A stretch of DNA of 26,756 nt from JBBIII01 sp037446575 (GTDB lineage: Bacteria; Bacteroidota; Ignavibacteria; UBA10030), in the NCBI GenBank assembly GCA_037446575.1, contig JBBIII010000029.1, positions 1 to 26,756 of the forward strand, in the 5' to 3' direction. Position numbers and translations under genes: made by a program. Below the pieces are notes generated by a model that saw only the letters and a program-made list of their open reading frames with translations, was not told the origin of the DNA and did not search any database. Shown here in pieces: positions 15,037-23,991 of the stretch (positions are counted from its first letter, which is position 1; every line of letters starts with the position of its first letter).

Positions 15037-16347
15037 GTGAACCAAAAGTCAAATTTAAAATCAGTATTAAAGACCGCTAAAATTAATTCCTCAAAGATAG
15101 AATCTACATATCGCAAATCTATCCTAAAAAATAAAGTACGAATTGTAACCGAGGAAATTCCGCATGTAAAATCATTGTCGTTAGGTTTATGGATAGAAAC
15201 GGGTTCTCGTTATGAGTCTATTGAAAATAATGGAATATCGCATTTCATTGAGCATATGGTTTTTAAAGGAACAAAAAAGAGGGGCGCAAAAGAAATTGCT
15301 CAAAGTATCGAATCGGTTGGGGGATATTTAAACGCATTTACAAGTAAAGAGCATACTTGTTATTATGCGCGTGTTTTAGATGAACATCTTGAATTAGCTG
15401 CCGATGTACTATCAGATATTATCTTGTCGCCAACTTTTCCAGATAAAGAATTCGAAAAGGAAAAGAAAGTAATTTTAGAAGAACTAAAACAGGCAGAAGA
15501 CGATCCCGATGATATTATCCACGATTATTTTGAAAAAGCCGTTTTTAAATCTCATCCGTTAAGTAATCCTGTCATAGGTTCAAGAGATTCGATAACATCT
15601 ATAAATAGAAAAAATTTAATTGAATATAAAAATGTTCATTATAAAGCAAATAAAATAGTAATTGCAGCGGCTGGGAAAATCAAACATGATAAAGTAGTAA
15701 GTATGATTGAAACTTATTTAGGAAATTTATCAAGTGATAATAATCAATGCAATTCAGAAGTAATTAATAACATTGAGGGTGCAAGTTCTACTTTACAAAA
15801 ATATTTTAAGCCCATACAACAAGCACATATATGTCTTGGCACAATTGGTTGTAGTGTTAAAGACCCTAAAAAATATGCTTTGCAAATATTAAATACATTG
15901 CTTGGCGATGGTATGAGCTCAAGATTGTTTCAAAACATTCGTGAAAAATACGGTTTTGCATATTCTGTTTTCAGTTTTAATAATATGATGTCTGATACTG
16001 GCTCAATGGGAGTATATATTGGAACTGATAGCGAACATATTGATAAGTGTATCGAGCTTGTTTGGAAAGAATTAAATTTTTTAAAGAAAAAAGGGATAAG
16101 CCGAAAAGAACTAAATAGGGCTAAGGCGCAATTAAAAGGGAGTTTAATGCTTGGTTTAGAAAATATTCCCAATCGAATGATTAGACTTGCGACTTCTGAA
16201 ATTTATTTTGGAGAGTTGATTCCTATAGACAATATCATTACGAATGTAGAAAATGTAAATATTGATGATGTTCAGGAACTAGCGGAAGCATTATACAATG
16301 AAAATCTATTTTCAACAATTATCTTCCATCCTAATGGAAAAAATTAA
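15037..16347 (+). CDS. M16 family zinc peptidase (processing-peptidase / PqqL-like)
   Basis: Zinc-dependent endopeptidase of family M16, 436 residues from the chosen start. The inverted zinc motif HFIEH is at 69-73 and the third ligand is a glutamate in VILEELKQAEDDP (145-157), about 76 residues on, as expected. The family N-terminus YRKSILKNKVRIVTEEIP...GLWIETGSR is complete, as is the second, inactive-type domain with DGMSSRLFQNIREKYGFAYS. No signal peptide is seen, so it is probably cytoplasmic. Family members degrade short peptides or remove presequences. I chose the GTG at 15037, which has GGAG just upstream, over a GTG at 14998 that would add 13 unmatched residues; neither is certain. 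The aminotransferase follows 26 bases after the stop. Confidence 0.88.
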   Translation: MNQKSNLKSVLKTAKINSSKIESTYRKSILKNKVRIVTEEIPHVKSLSLGLWIETGSRYESIENNGISHFIEHMVFKGTKKRGAKEIAQSIESVGGYLNAFTSKEHTCYYARVLDEHLELAADVLSDIILSPTFPDKEFEKEKKVILEELKQAEDDPDDIIHDYFEKAVFKSHPLSNPVIGSRDSITSINRKNLIEYKNVHYKANKIVIAAAGKIKHDKVVSMIETYLGNLSSDNNQCNSEVINNIEGASSTLQKYFKPIQQAHICLGTIGCSVKDPKKYALQILNTLLGDGMSSRLFQNIREKYGFAYSVFSFNNMMSDTGSMGVYIGTDSEHIDKCIELVWKELNFLKKKGISRKELNRAKAQLKGSLMLGLENIPNRMIRLATSEIYFGELIPIDNIITNVENVNIDDVQELAEALYNENLFSTIIFHPNGKN

Positions 16348-16373
16348 AGACATTTAACAAAGGATCGAATAGA

Positions 16374-17606
16374 TTGGAAGTGGAAACAAATAAGAAAAAA
16401 GAACATACTAAATTTGACATATCTCTGCGGGGAAAAAACATTCAAGGTTCACCTATACGCAAGCTTATGTCAATTGCAGAAGAGAGAAAAAAGCAGGGTA
16501 TAACTGTTTATCAGCTAAATATTGGTCAGCCCGATTTACCAACACCAAATGCTGTATATGATGTGATTCGCTCATTTTCAGAACCAACAATTGCATACGC
16601 TCCATCAAATGGGTTAGAAAAATCTCTTAAAGCTTGGAAAAAGTATTTAGCACATTATGGAATACAGTATAACGAAGATGAAATTATTATTACGGCAGGC
16701 GGCTCGGAAGCCATAATCTTTGCAATGTGCGTTGTGTGCGATACAGATGATGAAATTATTGTATTCGAACCTTTTTACACAAATTATAATGGTTTTGCAA
16801 GCATAGCCAATGTAAAACTTATTCCTATTCCTTTAACCATTGAAAATGCATTTCATTTACCAAGTGAAAGTGAAATAGAAAAATTTATAACCAATAGAAC
16901 ACGAGCGATATTATTTTGTAATCCATCAAATCCGACGGGCACAATTTATTCACGTGAAGAAGTTCAACAATTAGTAAATCTATCTAAAAAATACAATTTA
17001 TTTTTACTTTCAGATGAGGTGTATAGGGAGTTTTCATACGAAACAAAGTCTGTAAGCATAGAAAATTTTCCCGAGATTAAAGATCGTGCAATTTTATTGG
17101 ATAGTTGTTCAAAAAGATTTAATGTCTGTGGATCAAGAATTGGAATTTTAGCAAGCCATAATAAGGAAGTAATTGCTTCTGTCTTAAAATTTGGACAAGC
17201 AAGACTTTCGGTAGCTACAATCGAGCAATTATCATTAATACCTCTTTTAGAAAATCCTGAGCTATACACAAAACCAATTGTGGAAGAATTTAAAAAGAGA
17301 AGAGACGTTGTTTATGAAGAATTAAAGGAAATACCCGGCATAACGTTTTATTTGCCGGAAGGAGCGTTTTACATAATTATTGGATTGCCAGTTAAAGATT
17401 CAGAGCATTTTTCAAAATGGTTAATAGAAGAATTTGAATATAATAATGAAACAGTGCTATTGGCTCCTGCCCAAGGTTTCTATGCAACTACTGGTAAAGG
17501 TCTAAATGAGGTTCGCTTAGCTTTTATGCTTAATATAGACGATTTAAAAAGAGCTTTGCATATATTAAAATTTGGTTTAGCAGAGTTCAACAAAAGATTC
17601 GGATAA
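16374..17606 (+). CDS. Class I/II PLP-dependent aminotransferase (aspartate-aminotransferase-like)
   Basis: Fold-type I PLP enzyme of 410 residues. Visible landmarks: NIGQPDLPTP (49-58), AYAPSNGL (74-81), ITAGGSEA (106-113), NPSNPTG (183-189), SDEVYREF (213-220) and the Schiff-base lysine in SCSKRFNVCGSRIG (Lys247, with the phosphate-binding arginine after it). This group usually transaminates aspartate or other amino acids with 2-oxoglutarate; exact substrate cannot be read. It starts at a TTG with AAAGGA ten bases upstream; a GTG two codons on is an alternative. Only one base separates its stop from the nuoG start, so the two are almost certainly cotranscribed, although there is no known functional link. 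Confidence 0.9.
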   Translation: MEVETNKKKEHTKFDISLRGKNIQGSPIRKLMSIAEERKKQGITVYQLNIGQPDLPTPNAVYDVIRSFSEPTIAYAPSNGLEKSLKAWKKYLAHYGIQYNEDEIIITAGGSEAIIFAMCVVCDTDDEIIVFEPFYTNYNGFASIANVKLIPIPLTIENAFHLPSESEIEKFITNRTRAILFCNPSNPTGTIYSREEVQQLVNLSKKYNLFLLSDEVYREFSYETKSVSIENFPEIKDRAILLDSCSKRFNVCGSRIGILASHNKEVIASVLKFGQARLSVATIEQLSLIPLLENPELYTKPIVEEFKKRRDVVYEELKEIPGITFYLPEGAFYIIIGLPVKDSEHFSKWLIEEFEYNNETVLLAPAQGFYATTGKGLNEVRLAFMLNIDDLKRALHILKFGLAEFNKRFG

Positions 17607-17607
17607 T

Positions 17608-19272
17608 ATGGTAAAGATAACAATTGATGGTGAAGAATTAGAGGTTGAACCAGATCTCACTATAATTGAAGCGGCAGAAAAAAAAGGAATACATATTCCG
17701 TATTTTTGTTGGCATCCAAAATTATCCGTAGCAGGCAATTGCAGAATGTGTTTAGTTGAAGTGGAAAAGACGCCCAAACTTGTTATTGCATGTTCTACCA
17801 AAATTACTGATGGGATGGTTATTAAAACAAAGAGTGATAAAGTAATAAAAGCAAGAAATGCTGTAATGGAATTTATATTAATAAACCATCCGCTCGATTG
17901 TCCGATTTGCGATGAGGCTGGCGAATGTAAGTTGCAAGATTATTCTTACAAATACAGTCAAGGTGCAAGTCGTTTCAAAGAAGATAAGGTGCATAAACCG
18001 AAAAGAGTGGAGCTTGGTCCTAATGTGATGTTAGATGTTGAAAGATGCATCATGTGTTCAAGGTGTATAAGATTTTCAGAAGAAATTGCTAATCAAAAAG
18101 TTTTAACATTCACAGATAGAGGAACGCATGTCGAATTAACAACATTTCCGGGTACGCAATTAGACAATCCCTATTCAATGAATGTGATTGAAATATGTCC
18201 GGTTGGTGCGCTAACAAGCCGCAATTTTAGATTTAAAGCTCGTGTTTGGGAGATGTCTTCTACTGAAAGTATTTGTGTCGGATGTTCCCGCGGTTGTAAC
18301 ACTTATATTTGGGTGCGAAATAATGAAATTCTAAGGTTAACGCCGAGAAAAAATGAAGATGTCAATTCATATTGGATGTGTGATTATGGAAGATTGAATA
18401 CGTTAAAATTTGTATCGAGCGAAAAAAGATTAAATGGACCGTTAATCAGAAAAAATGAGGTGCTTGTTACTACCGATTGGGATGAGTCAATCGCATTGTT
18501 AGCATCTGAATTACGCGCCTATAAAAAAAATGAAATAGCAGGAATCGGGTCGGCATATGCAACTAATGAAGACAATTATGTATTCGCAAAATTTATCAAA
18601 GAAATAATTGGAAGTAAAAATATTGGTTACATAAATCATATAAAAGATGGAGATGAAGATAATTTTTTAATACGTGGTGATAAATCACCTAATAGCTTGG
18701 GAGCCAAATTAGTAGGAGTACATAGAGAAGATAATGAGATTGGTATAGAACAAATCATTACCGGAATTAAAAACGGAAATATTAAAGTTTTATATGTATT
18801 AGAAGATAACATAGCATTAATTCCCAAAATTGCAGAAGCGATTTCTAATTTAGAATTTTTGATTGTTCATTCGTCATTAAGGAATGAATCTACGGAGCTT
18901 GCAGATGTAGTAATGTCAGTATCGACTTATGCAGAAAATAACGGCACTATGACAAATTTTCAAGGACGTGTCCAGCTCATTCAACCGGCAGTAGCAATTT
19001 TAGGTCAAGAACGAACAATGCAAGGATTTTCCGCGACCCGATGGGATAAATTTGCCGCCCCTAATGATACTTGGGGAAAAGTAATTAAGCGAGATGTAAG
19101 ACCATCTTGGAAAATTATAGCTGCATTAGCAACAGCAATGGGAACTAAAATTAAGTATAACTCTGCTGAAGATGTTTTTAAAGAAATAGCAGAAAAAGTT
19201 ACTGCTTTTAAAGGGTTATCTTATTTGAAAATTGGGAATCAAGGTGCAATGTTAAATTTTTGTTTTTACTGA
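17608..19272 (+). CDS. nuoG: NADH-quinone oxidoreductase subunit G (complex I iron-sulfur subunit)
   Basis: Large iron-sulfur subunit of the peripheral arm of respiratory complex I, passing electrons from NADH/FMN toward quinone. Ligands are complete. The N-terminal [2Fe-2S] site uses Cys34, 45, 48 and 62. The His-Cys3 [4Fe-4S] site lies in HPLDCPICDEAGEC (His94, Cys98, 101, 107). A further [4Fe-4S] site uses Cys147, 150, 153 and 197. The extra N7-type site has Cys223, 226, 230 and 258. The molybdopterin-like domain is degenerate and the protein, at 554 residues, is much shorter than the E. coli form (about 900). It starts one base after the aminotransferase stop, and nuoH follows after 45 bases. 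Confidence 0.93.
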   Translation: MVKITIDGEELEVEPDLTIIEAAEKKGIHIPYFCWHPKLSVAGNCRMCLVEVEKTPKLVIACSTKITDGMVIKTKSDKVIKARNAVMEFILINHPLDCPICDEAGECKLQDYSYKYSQGASRFKEDKVHKPKRVELGPNVMLDVERCIMCSRCIRFSEEIANQKVLTFTDRGTHVELTTFPGTQLDNPYSMNVIEICPVGALTSRNFRFKARVWEMSSTESICVGCSRGCNTYIWVRNNEILRLTPRKNEDVNSYWMCDYGRLNTLKFVSSEKRLNGPLIRKNEVLVTTDWDESIALLASELRAYKKNEIAGIGSAYATNEDNYVFAKFIKEIIGSKNIGYINHIKDGDEDNFLIRGDKSPNSLGAKLVGVHREDNEIGIEQIITGIKNGNIKVLYVLEDNIALIPKIAEAISNLEFLIVHSSLRNESTELADVVMSVSTYAENNGTMTNFQGRVQLIQPAVAILGQERTMQGFSATRWDKFAAPNDTWGKVIKRDVRPSWKIIAALATAMGTKIKYNSAEDVFKEIAEKVTAFKGLSYLKIGNQGAMLNFCFY

Positions 19273-19317
19273 CTAAATATTATTTGTATTACTATTCTAA
19301 ACTTTTGGTACTTGTAA

Positions 19318-20364
19318 ATGGATGCCGTTTCATTAATAATAACACTTGTAAAAATTATTTTTATTATGTTTGGCGTGCTCGTATTTGGGGCGGCGATAAC
19401 TGTTTACGCTGAAAGACGTATAAGCGCATTTGTTCAAAATAGATATGGACCGAACAGAGTGGGTCCAGCAGGTATCATTCAACCTTTTGCAGATGTAATA
19501 AAACTTCTTATGAAAGAGGATATAGTTCCGAAAGCCGCTTATCGCTTTATTCACGATTTAGCGCCGATTATATCTATAGTGATTGCTTTAACTACATTTG
19601 CGGTTATTCCTTTTGGCAATGAGATTGAAATATTTGGTCGGAAAGTAAAATTACTAATCGCCGATATAGATATTGGATTATTATTCCTTCTTGCGTTCAC
19701 TTCGATTGGTGTGTATGGAATTAGTCTTGCCGGTTGGTCATCCAACAATAAATATTCTTTACTAGGAGGATTACGATCCTCAGCACAATTGATTAGCTAT
19801 GAACTATCATTAGGGCTTTCAATAATAGGAATATTAATGATATCAGGCACATTAAGATTAGATCAAATTGTAATTCAGCAGACCGAATATTGGTGGGGAA
19901 TAATTCCTAAATGGAATATTTTTTTACAGCCATTAGGTTTTGTGATTTTTTTAATCACGGCATTTGCTGAGACTAATCGACTGCCATTTGACCTACCTGA
20001 AGCGGAACCAGAGCTTGTCGGAGGTTACCACACAGAATATACTGGGATGAAGTTTGGATTATTTTTTCTTGCAGAATACGCTAATGTTATAACATCGAGC
20101 GCTGTTACTATAACACTATTTTTTGGGGGTTGGCATGTGCCATTTGCAGAAAACCTTGATATCTCGCCAGTATTTTTGAGCGTTCTTCAAGTATTTACAT
20201 TCTTCATAAAGGTTATTTTATTTGTGATCTTTTTTATAATCGTACGATGGACTATTCCTCGTTTTCGCTATGATCAATTAATGAAGCTTCTTTGGAAAGT
20301 AATGCTTCCGGTTGCGATAATGAATATTTTAGTTACAGGAATAATAATTTTAATCGTAAATTAA
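19318..20364 (+). CDS. nuoH: NADH-quinone oxidoreductase subunit H
   Basis: Membrane subunit (ND1 homologue) of complex I that forms most of the quinone-binding chamber and connects the peripheral and membrane arms. The 348-residue product has about eight membrane helices. Conserved landmarks: AERRISAFVQNRYGPNRVGP (31-50), QPFADVIKLLMKE, and the charged loop ETNRLPFDLPEAEPELVGGY followed by HTEYTGMKFG. No key residue appears altered. The ATG at 19318 lacks a clear Shine-Dalgarno. It lies between nuoG and nuoI in normal order; nuoI starts 11 bases downstream. Confidence 0.95.
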   Translation: MDAVSLIITLVKIIFIMFGVLVFGAAITVYAERRISAFVQNRYGPNRVGPAGIIQPFADVIKLLMKEDIVPKAAYRFIHDLAPIISIVIALTTFAVIPFGNEIEIFGRKVKLLIADIDIGLLFLLAFTSIGVYGISLAGWSSNNKYSLLGGLRSSAQLISYELSLGLSIIGILMISGTLRLDQIVIQQTEYWWGIIPKWNIFLQPLGFVIFLITAFAETNRLPFDLPEAEPELVGGYHTEYTGMKFGLFFLAEYANVITSSAVTITLFFGGWHVPFAENLDISPVFLSVLQVFTFFIKVILFVIFFIIVRWTIPRFRYDQLMKLLWKVMLPVAIMNILVTGIIILIVN

Positions 20365-20375
20365 AAAGTCATCTG

Positions 20376-20876
20376 ATGGAACAACCGAGAAAAATAATTC
20401 GAAAAGAAAACCTTAATATTTGGCAGAGAATGTATGTGCCAGAAATTTTAAAAGGAATAAAATTAACACTAAGTCAAATATTCAAGCCAAGATTTACAAT
20501 ACAATTTCCAGAAGAACGATTCAAATCAGACGGGTCATTTCGAGGAAGGCCCGTTTTAGTTACAGAAAATGGAATAGAACGTTGCGTGGCTTGCGGGCTT
20601 TGCTCACGAGTTTGTCCTTCACTCGCAATAGAAGTTCAAGCATCTGAAACTGAACTTCCGAAGGAGAGGTATCCAATTAAATTTGAGATAAATATGGTTA
20701 GATGTATTTTTTGCGGTTTTTGCGAAGAAGTGTGTCCAGAGGAGGCAATCGTTATGAGTAATGAATATTTACTTGCCTTTACAAGTCAGGAAGAAGCAAT
20801 ATTTGGAAAAGAAAAATTACTAAAATCAACAGATGAATTAAAAGAGAGGCTAGAATATCTAAGGATGTTTAGATAG
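20376..20876 (+). CDS. nuoI: NADH-quinone oxidoreductase subunit I
   Basis: Complex I subunit with two [4Fe-4S] clusters (N6a and N6b) that pass electrons toward the quinone site. From the ATG at 20376 it is 166 residues. Ligands: CVACGLCSRVC (Cys70, 73, 76, 80) and CIFCGFCEEVC (Cys110, 113, 116, 120), with the fourth cysteine of each motif serving the partner cluster, as usual for 8Fe ferredoxins. A longer reading from 20292 would overlap nuoH by 73 bases with an unrelated N-terminus, so it is rejected. The next gene is comM rather than nuoJ, so the remaining complex I subunits must be encoded elsewhere. Confidence 0.95.
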   Translation: MEQPRKIIRKENLNIWQRMYVPEILKGIKLTLSQIFKPRFTIQFPEERFKSDGSFRGRPVLVTENGIERCVACGLCSRVCPSLAIEVQASETELPKERYPIKFEINMVRCIFCGFCEEVCPEEAIVMSNEYLLAFTSQEEAIFGKEKLLKSTDELKERLEYLRMFR

Positions 20877-20915
20877 AATTTGTTAAATATTTTAAAAAGG
20901 GATGGTAAAAAATAT

Positions 20916-22457
20916 ATGTTGGCACAAGTATATAGTGCGGCTACATTTGGAATTAACGCATATTTAGTTGAAGTAGAGACACATCTTGATCCAGTATCTC
21001 CAAAATTTTTTATGGTAGGATTACCTGATAACGCAGTAAAGGAAAGTATTCACCGCGTTTCAGCGGCTATTAAGAATTCTGATTTTAAATTTCCTAGGGG
21101 CCGTATCACTATTAATTTAGCTCCTGCTGATGTTAAAAAAGAAGGTTCTTCTTACGATTTACCCATTGCAATTAGTCTATTATCTGTTTCAAAACAACTT
21201 AACTCAGATATATTAAATGATTTTGTAATATTAGGTGAATTAGCTTTAGATGGTTCGTTACGTCCGATTCATGGTTCATTAGTAATTGCACTTGAAGCCA
21301 AAGCCAAAGGAAAAAGAGGTATTATACTGCCAGAAGAAAATGCTAAAGAGTCGGCCATGGTAACGGGAATTGATGTATATCCAATGAGAAATCTCCGCGA
21401 GACTGTTGAATTTTTGGGCGGTGAGCATAGTTTGCTTAAACCATTTCAAGTTGATAGAAATGAAGTTTTTTCTTCTAATCAAAAATATACGGTAGATTTT
21501 GCAGACGTGAAAGGACAGGAAAGTGTAAAGCGTGCGTTAGAAGTTGCGGCGGCAGGGGGGCATAATATTTTGCTGATTGGTCCACCGGGTTCTGGTAAGA
21601 CAATGCTTGCAAAACGTCTTCCTACTATTCTTCCACCGATGTCGTTCGATGAAGCATTAGAAACAACAAAAATACATTCAGTAGCTGGAATGTTGCCTCC
21701 TAACTCTGCGCTCGTTTCTGTGCGTCCATTTCGTTCACCACATCACACAATTTCGGATTCTGCTTTAGTAGGTGGCGGAACAATCCCGCGACCTGGCGAA
21801 ATATCTCTTGCACATCATGGCGTTTTATTTTTAGATGAGTTACCAGAGTTCGCTCGAAATGTACTTGAAGTTTTACGCCAACCTTTGGAGGATAGTCGGG
21901 TTACAATCAGCCGGTCCAAAATGTCTGTCGATTATCCGGCGAATTTTATGTTAGTATGTGCAATGAATCCTTGCCCTTGTGGAAATTATGGCAACTCTGC
22001 GCAAGAGTGTTCCTGTACACCGCTTCAAATTCAAAAGTATGTCGGTAAAATTTCTGGTCCATTGCTCGATAGAATTGATATACACGTAGAAGTACCATCA
22101 GTTAAATATAATGAACTTGCATCTAAAAGAGCTGGGGAAACGTCTAAAGAAATTCGTGGAAGAGTTATTAAAACACGGAGTTTTCAATCAGAACGATTTT
22201 CAAATCGAAAAGGATTATATAGCAATGCAGACATGGAATCAAAAGATATAAAGGAGTTCTGCAAAATTGATAATGACGGCGCTGAATTGCTAAAGATAGC
22301 AATGAATCGCTTAGGACTTTCCGCTCGCGCTTACGATAGAATCCTAAAAGTAGCACGCACTATTGCAGACCTCGCAAATTGTAACGATATTCAAACCGAA
22401 CATTTAAGCGAAGCAATACAATATAGAAGTTTGGATAGAAATTTCTATGCAATTTAA
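20916..22457 (+). CDS. comM: YifB/ComM-family Mg-chelatase-like AAA+ ATPase
   Basis: AAA+ ATPase of the ComM/YifB family, 513 residues. ComM is a hexameric helicase that promotes branch migration when transformed DNA is integrated. The N-terminal ChlI/Lon-like domain begins MLAQVYSAATFGINAY and contains VGLPDNAVKES and NLAPADVKKEGSSYDLPIA. The AAA+ core has Walker A GPPGSGKT (222-229), Walker B LFLDEL (305-310) and the insert RPFRSPHHTISDSALVGGG. CAMNPCPCGNYG and a following CSC add a cysteine cluster typical of the family. The ATG at 20916 matches the family N-terminus; a TTG at 20880 adds 12 unmatched residues. It follows nuoI by 39 bases and may be cotranscribed with it. Confidence 0.93.
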   Translation: MLAQVYSAATFGINAYLVEVETHLDPVSPKFFMVGLPDNAVKESIHRVSAAIKNSDFKFPRGRITINLAPADVKKEGSSYDLPIAISLLSVSKQLNSDILNDFVILGELALDGSLRPIHGSLVIALEAKAKGKRGIILPEENAKESAMVTGIDVYPMRNLRETVEFLGGEHSLLKPFQVDRNEVFSSNQKYTVDFADVKGQESVKRALEVAAAGGHNILLIGPPGSGKTMLAKRLPTILPPMSFDEALETTKIHSVAGMLPPNSALVSVRPFRSPHHTISDSALVGGGTIPRPGEISLAHHGVLFLDELPEFARNVLEVLRQPLEDSRVTISRSKMSVDYPANFMLVCAMNPCPCGNYGNSAQECSCTPLQIQKYVGKISGPLLDRIDIHVEVPSVKYNELASKRAGETSKEIRGRVIKTRSFQSERFSNRKGLYSNADMESKDIKEFCKIDNDGAELLKIAMNRLGLSARAYDRILKVARTIADLANCNDIQTEHLSEAIQYRSLDRNFYAI

Positions 22458-22486
22458 AAAACAAACACAATTAAAAAGGAGATGAT

Positions 22487-22882
22487 ATGAAAAAAATCTT
22501 GTACGTTACTGTAATAATAGCTTTACTTTGTTCGCTTTCAGTTGCACAAAATAAAACAGGAAAAAATATAAATGTAGTCGGAGAAGTTGTTGAACTTCAA
22601 TGTTATATCAGCGGACTGACTGGGGCAGGCAAAGGTGCAGTACATAAAGAATGCGCTCTAAAAAGTGCGAAGCAAGGAATTCCGCTTGGCATTCTTGAAG
22701 ATAAGACTGGCAATTTATATTTAGTGGGACAAACAAAAAAAACAATGTCAGGAGCTAATGAAGTATTAATCCCATTTGTAGCTGAGAAAGTAAAAGTGTC
22801 AGGGCGTATTTTTGAAAAAGGGGGGATGAAGTTGTTGCTTGTCAGCAAAATTGAAAAATTTGAAGATGTGAAAAAAAAGTAG
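22487..22882 (+). CDS. Small secreted protein of unknown function
   Basis: 131-residue exported protein with a clear Sec signal peptide (MKKILYVTVIIALLCSLSVAQ, cleavage about residue 20/21). The mature part is short and beta-rich: VVGEVVELQCYISG, HKECALKSAKQGIPLGIL, LYLVGQ, and VKVSGRIFEKGG. I recall similar GEVVDLxCY...KCA...G.PxGLL proteins from Bacteroidota and other Gram-negative groups, without a firm function; the C-terminal strands suggest an OB-like fold. Cys39, His53 and Cys56 are candidates for a disulfide or metal site (inference). Its start has the strongest ribosome-binding site in the window (AAAAGGAG, 22474-22481). It follows comM by 29 bases and is closed by a strong terminator, so it could be well expressed. 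Confidence 0.75.
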   Translation: MKKILYVTVIIALLCSLSVAQNKTGKNINVVGEVVELQCYISGLTGAGKGAVHKECALKSAKQGIPLGILEDKTGNLYLVGQTKKTMSGANEVLIPFVAEKVKVSGRIFEKGGMKLLLVSKIEKFEDVKKK

Positions 22883-22890
22883 ATTTTTTT

Positions 22891-22930
22891 AAATCCGACT
22901 CACATTTATTGTGGGTCGGATTTTTTATTT
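22891..22930 (+). terminator. Strong Rho-independent terminator
   Basis: AAATCCGACTCACA (22891-22904) pairs with TGTGGGTCGGATTT (22910-22923): 14 pairs with one G-T wobble and a five-base loop TTTAT. The descending arm runs into TTTTTTATTT (22921-22930). It lies just after the secreted-protein gene and separates that block from the dus gene. Confidence 0.92.
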
Positions 22931-22980
22931 ATTATATCTCTTTTTTGTTCCTCCCAGTTTTACTATATTGACCACATAAA

Positions 22981-23982
22981 ATGCGCATAGGTTCAATCAA
23001 TATTGAAAAACCCCTATTACTTGCCCCAATGGAAGACGTAACTGATCAAGCTTTCCGCATTGTTTGTAAAAGATTAGGCGCTGATATCGTATATACAGAG
23101 TTTGTGAATTCTGAAGGGCTTGTAAGGAATTCCCAAAAAACAAAAAAGAAGATGAACTTTAGCGAAGAAGAACGCCCTATAGGAATTCAAATCTATGGTG
23201 GAGAAGAAGTATCTATGGAAGGCGCGGCTCGAATGGCTGAAGAATTGCAACCAGAAATTATTGACATAAATTGCGGTTGCTGGGTAAGAAAAGTAGTCGG
23301 TTGTGGAGCTGGGTCAGGTCTCCTCAAGGATATTCCTAAGATGGAAAAAGTTATTACTGTTGTTGTAAAGTCGGTTGAAATTCCGGTTACGGTTAAAACT
23401 CGCCTTGGCTGGGATAAAGACAACATAAAGATTATCGAAGTTGCTAAAATGGTCGAGCAAACGGGAGCAAAAGCCCTTACAATACATTGTCGGACAAGAG
23501 AACAGGCACATAAAGGGGAACCCGATTTTTCATGGATACCAAAAATCAAGAAAGAAGTATCTATTCCAATAATTGCAAATGGCTCACTTGAAACTCCAGA
23601 GAAGATAAAAAAAGCATTTGACGCAACAGGTTGCGACGCTGTTATGATTGGAAGAGGTGCAATTGATAATCCCTGGATTTTTAATCAAGCGAAAATATTT
23701 CTAGAAACAGGTAACCTGCCCCCTGCTTTATCTATCGATGAAAGATTTCGTGTTTTGATAGAGCATTTGAAACTTTCAGCAGATATCAAGGGCGAAAAAA
23801 AAGGTGTTATTGAATTTCGTAAACACTATTCGGGTTATCTTAAATCACTTTATGGGGCGGCAAAAGTAAGATTGGAATTAATGCAATATACAGAATTAGA
23901 ACCAATAATAGCTCGCTTATTACAATACAAGGATAAACTCCTTTTATACGCCAATTTAAACACAAATAAGGGCATTTTATAG
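22981..23982 (+). CDS. dusB: tRNA-dihydrouridine synthase, DusB-like
   Basis: FMN-dependent enzyme that reduces uridine to dihydrouridine in tRNA using NADPH; 333 residues. It opens with IEKPLLLAPMEDVTDQAFR (8-26, FMN-binding strand), then GIQIYGG (68-74), VTVKTRLGWD, a THC-R-T-R-like IHCRTREQ segment, IIANGSLETPE, and MIGRGAIDNPW for the flavin phosphate. The active-site loop reads DINCGCWVRKVV (95-106): the catalytic cysteine, Cys100, is kept, but the usual GCP is GCW. I believe this variant also occurs in related phyla but cannot confirm it. The C-terminal helical domain is complete. It is the first gene after the strong terminator and should have its own promoter in the 50 bases upstream. 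The polX remnant starts nine bases after its stop. Confidence 0.93.
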   Translation: MRIGSINIEKPLLLAPMEDVTDQAFRIVCKRLGADIVYTEFVNSEGLVRNSQKTKKKMNFSEEERPIGIQIYGGEEVSMEGAARMAEELQPEIIDINCGCWVRKVVGCGAGSGLLKDIPKMEKVITVVVKSVEIPVTVKTRLGWDKDNIKIIEVAKMVEQTGAKALTIHCRTREQAHKGEPDFSWIPKIKKEVSIPIIANGSLETPEKIKKAFDATGCDAVMIGRGAIDNPWIFNQAKIFLETGNLPPALSIDERFRVLIEHLKLSADIKGEKKGVIEFRKHYSGYLKSLYGAAKVRLELMQYTELEPIIARLLQYKDKLLLYANLNTNKGIL

Positions 23983-23991
23983 GCGGTTTGA

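Noticed and set aside
20292..20375. Longer N-terminus for NuoI
   Set aside because: These 28 residues come from the nuoH 3' end in another frame and do not resemble NuoI; the ATG at 20376 fits the family.
22942..22969. Possible promoter TTTTTG / TATATT before the dus gene
   Set aside because: The -10 would sit about 12 bases from the ATG, leaving almost no leader, and the -35 is only a T-run next to the terminator tail; not distinguishable from chance.
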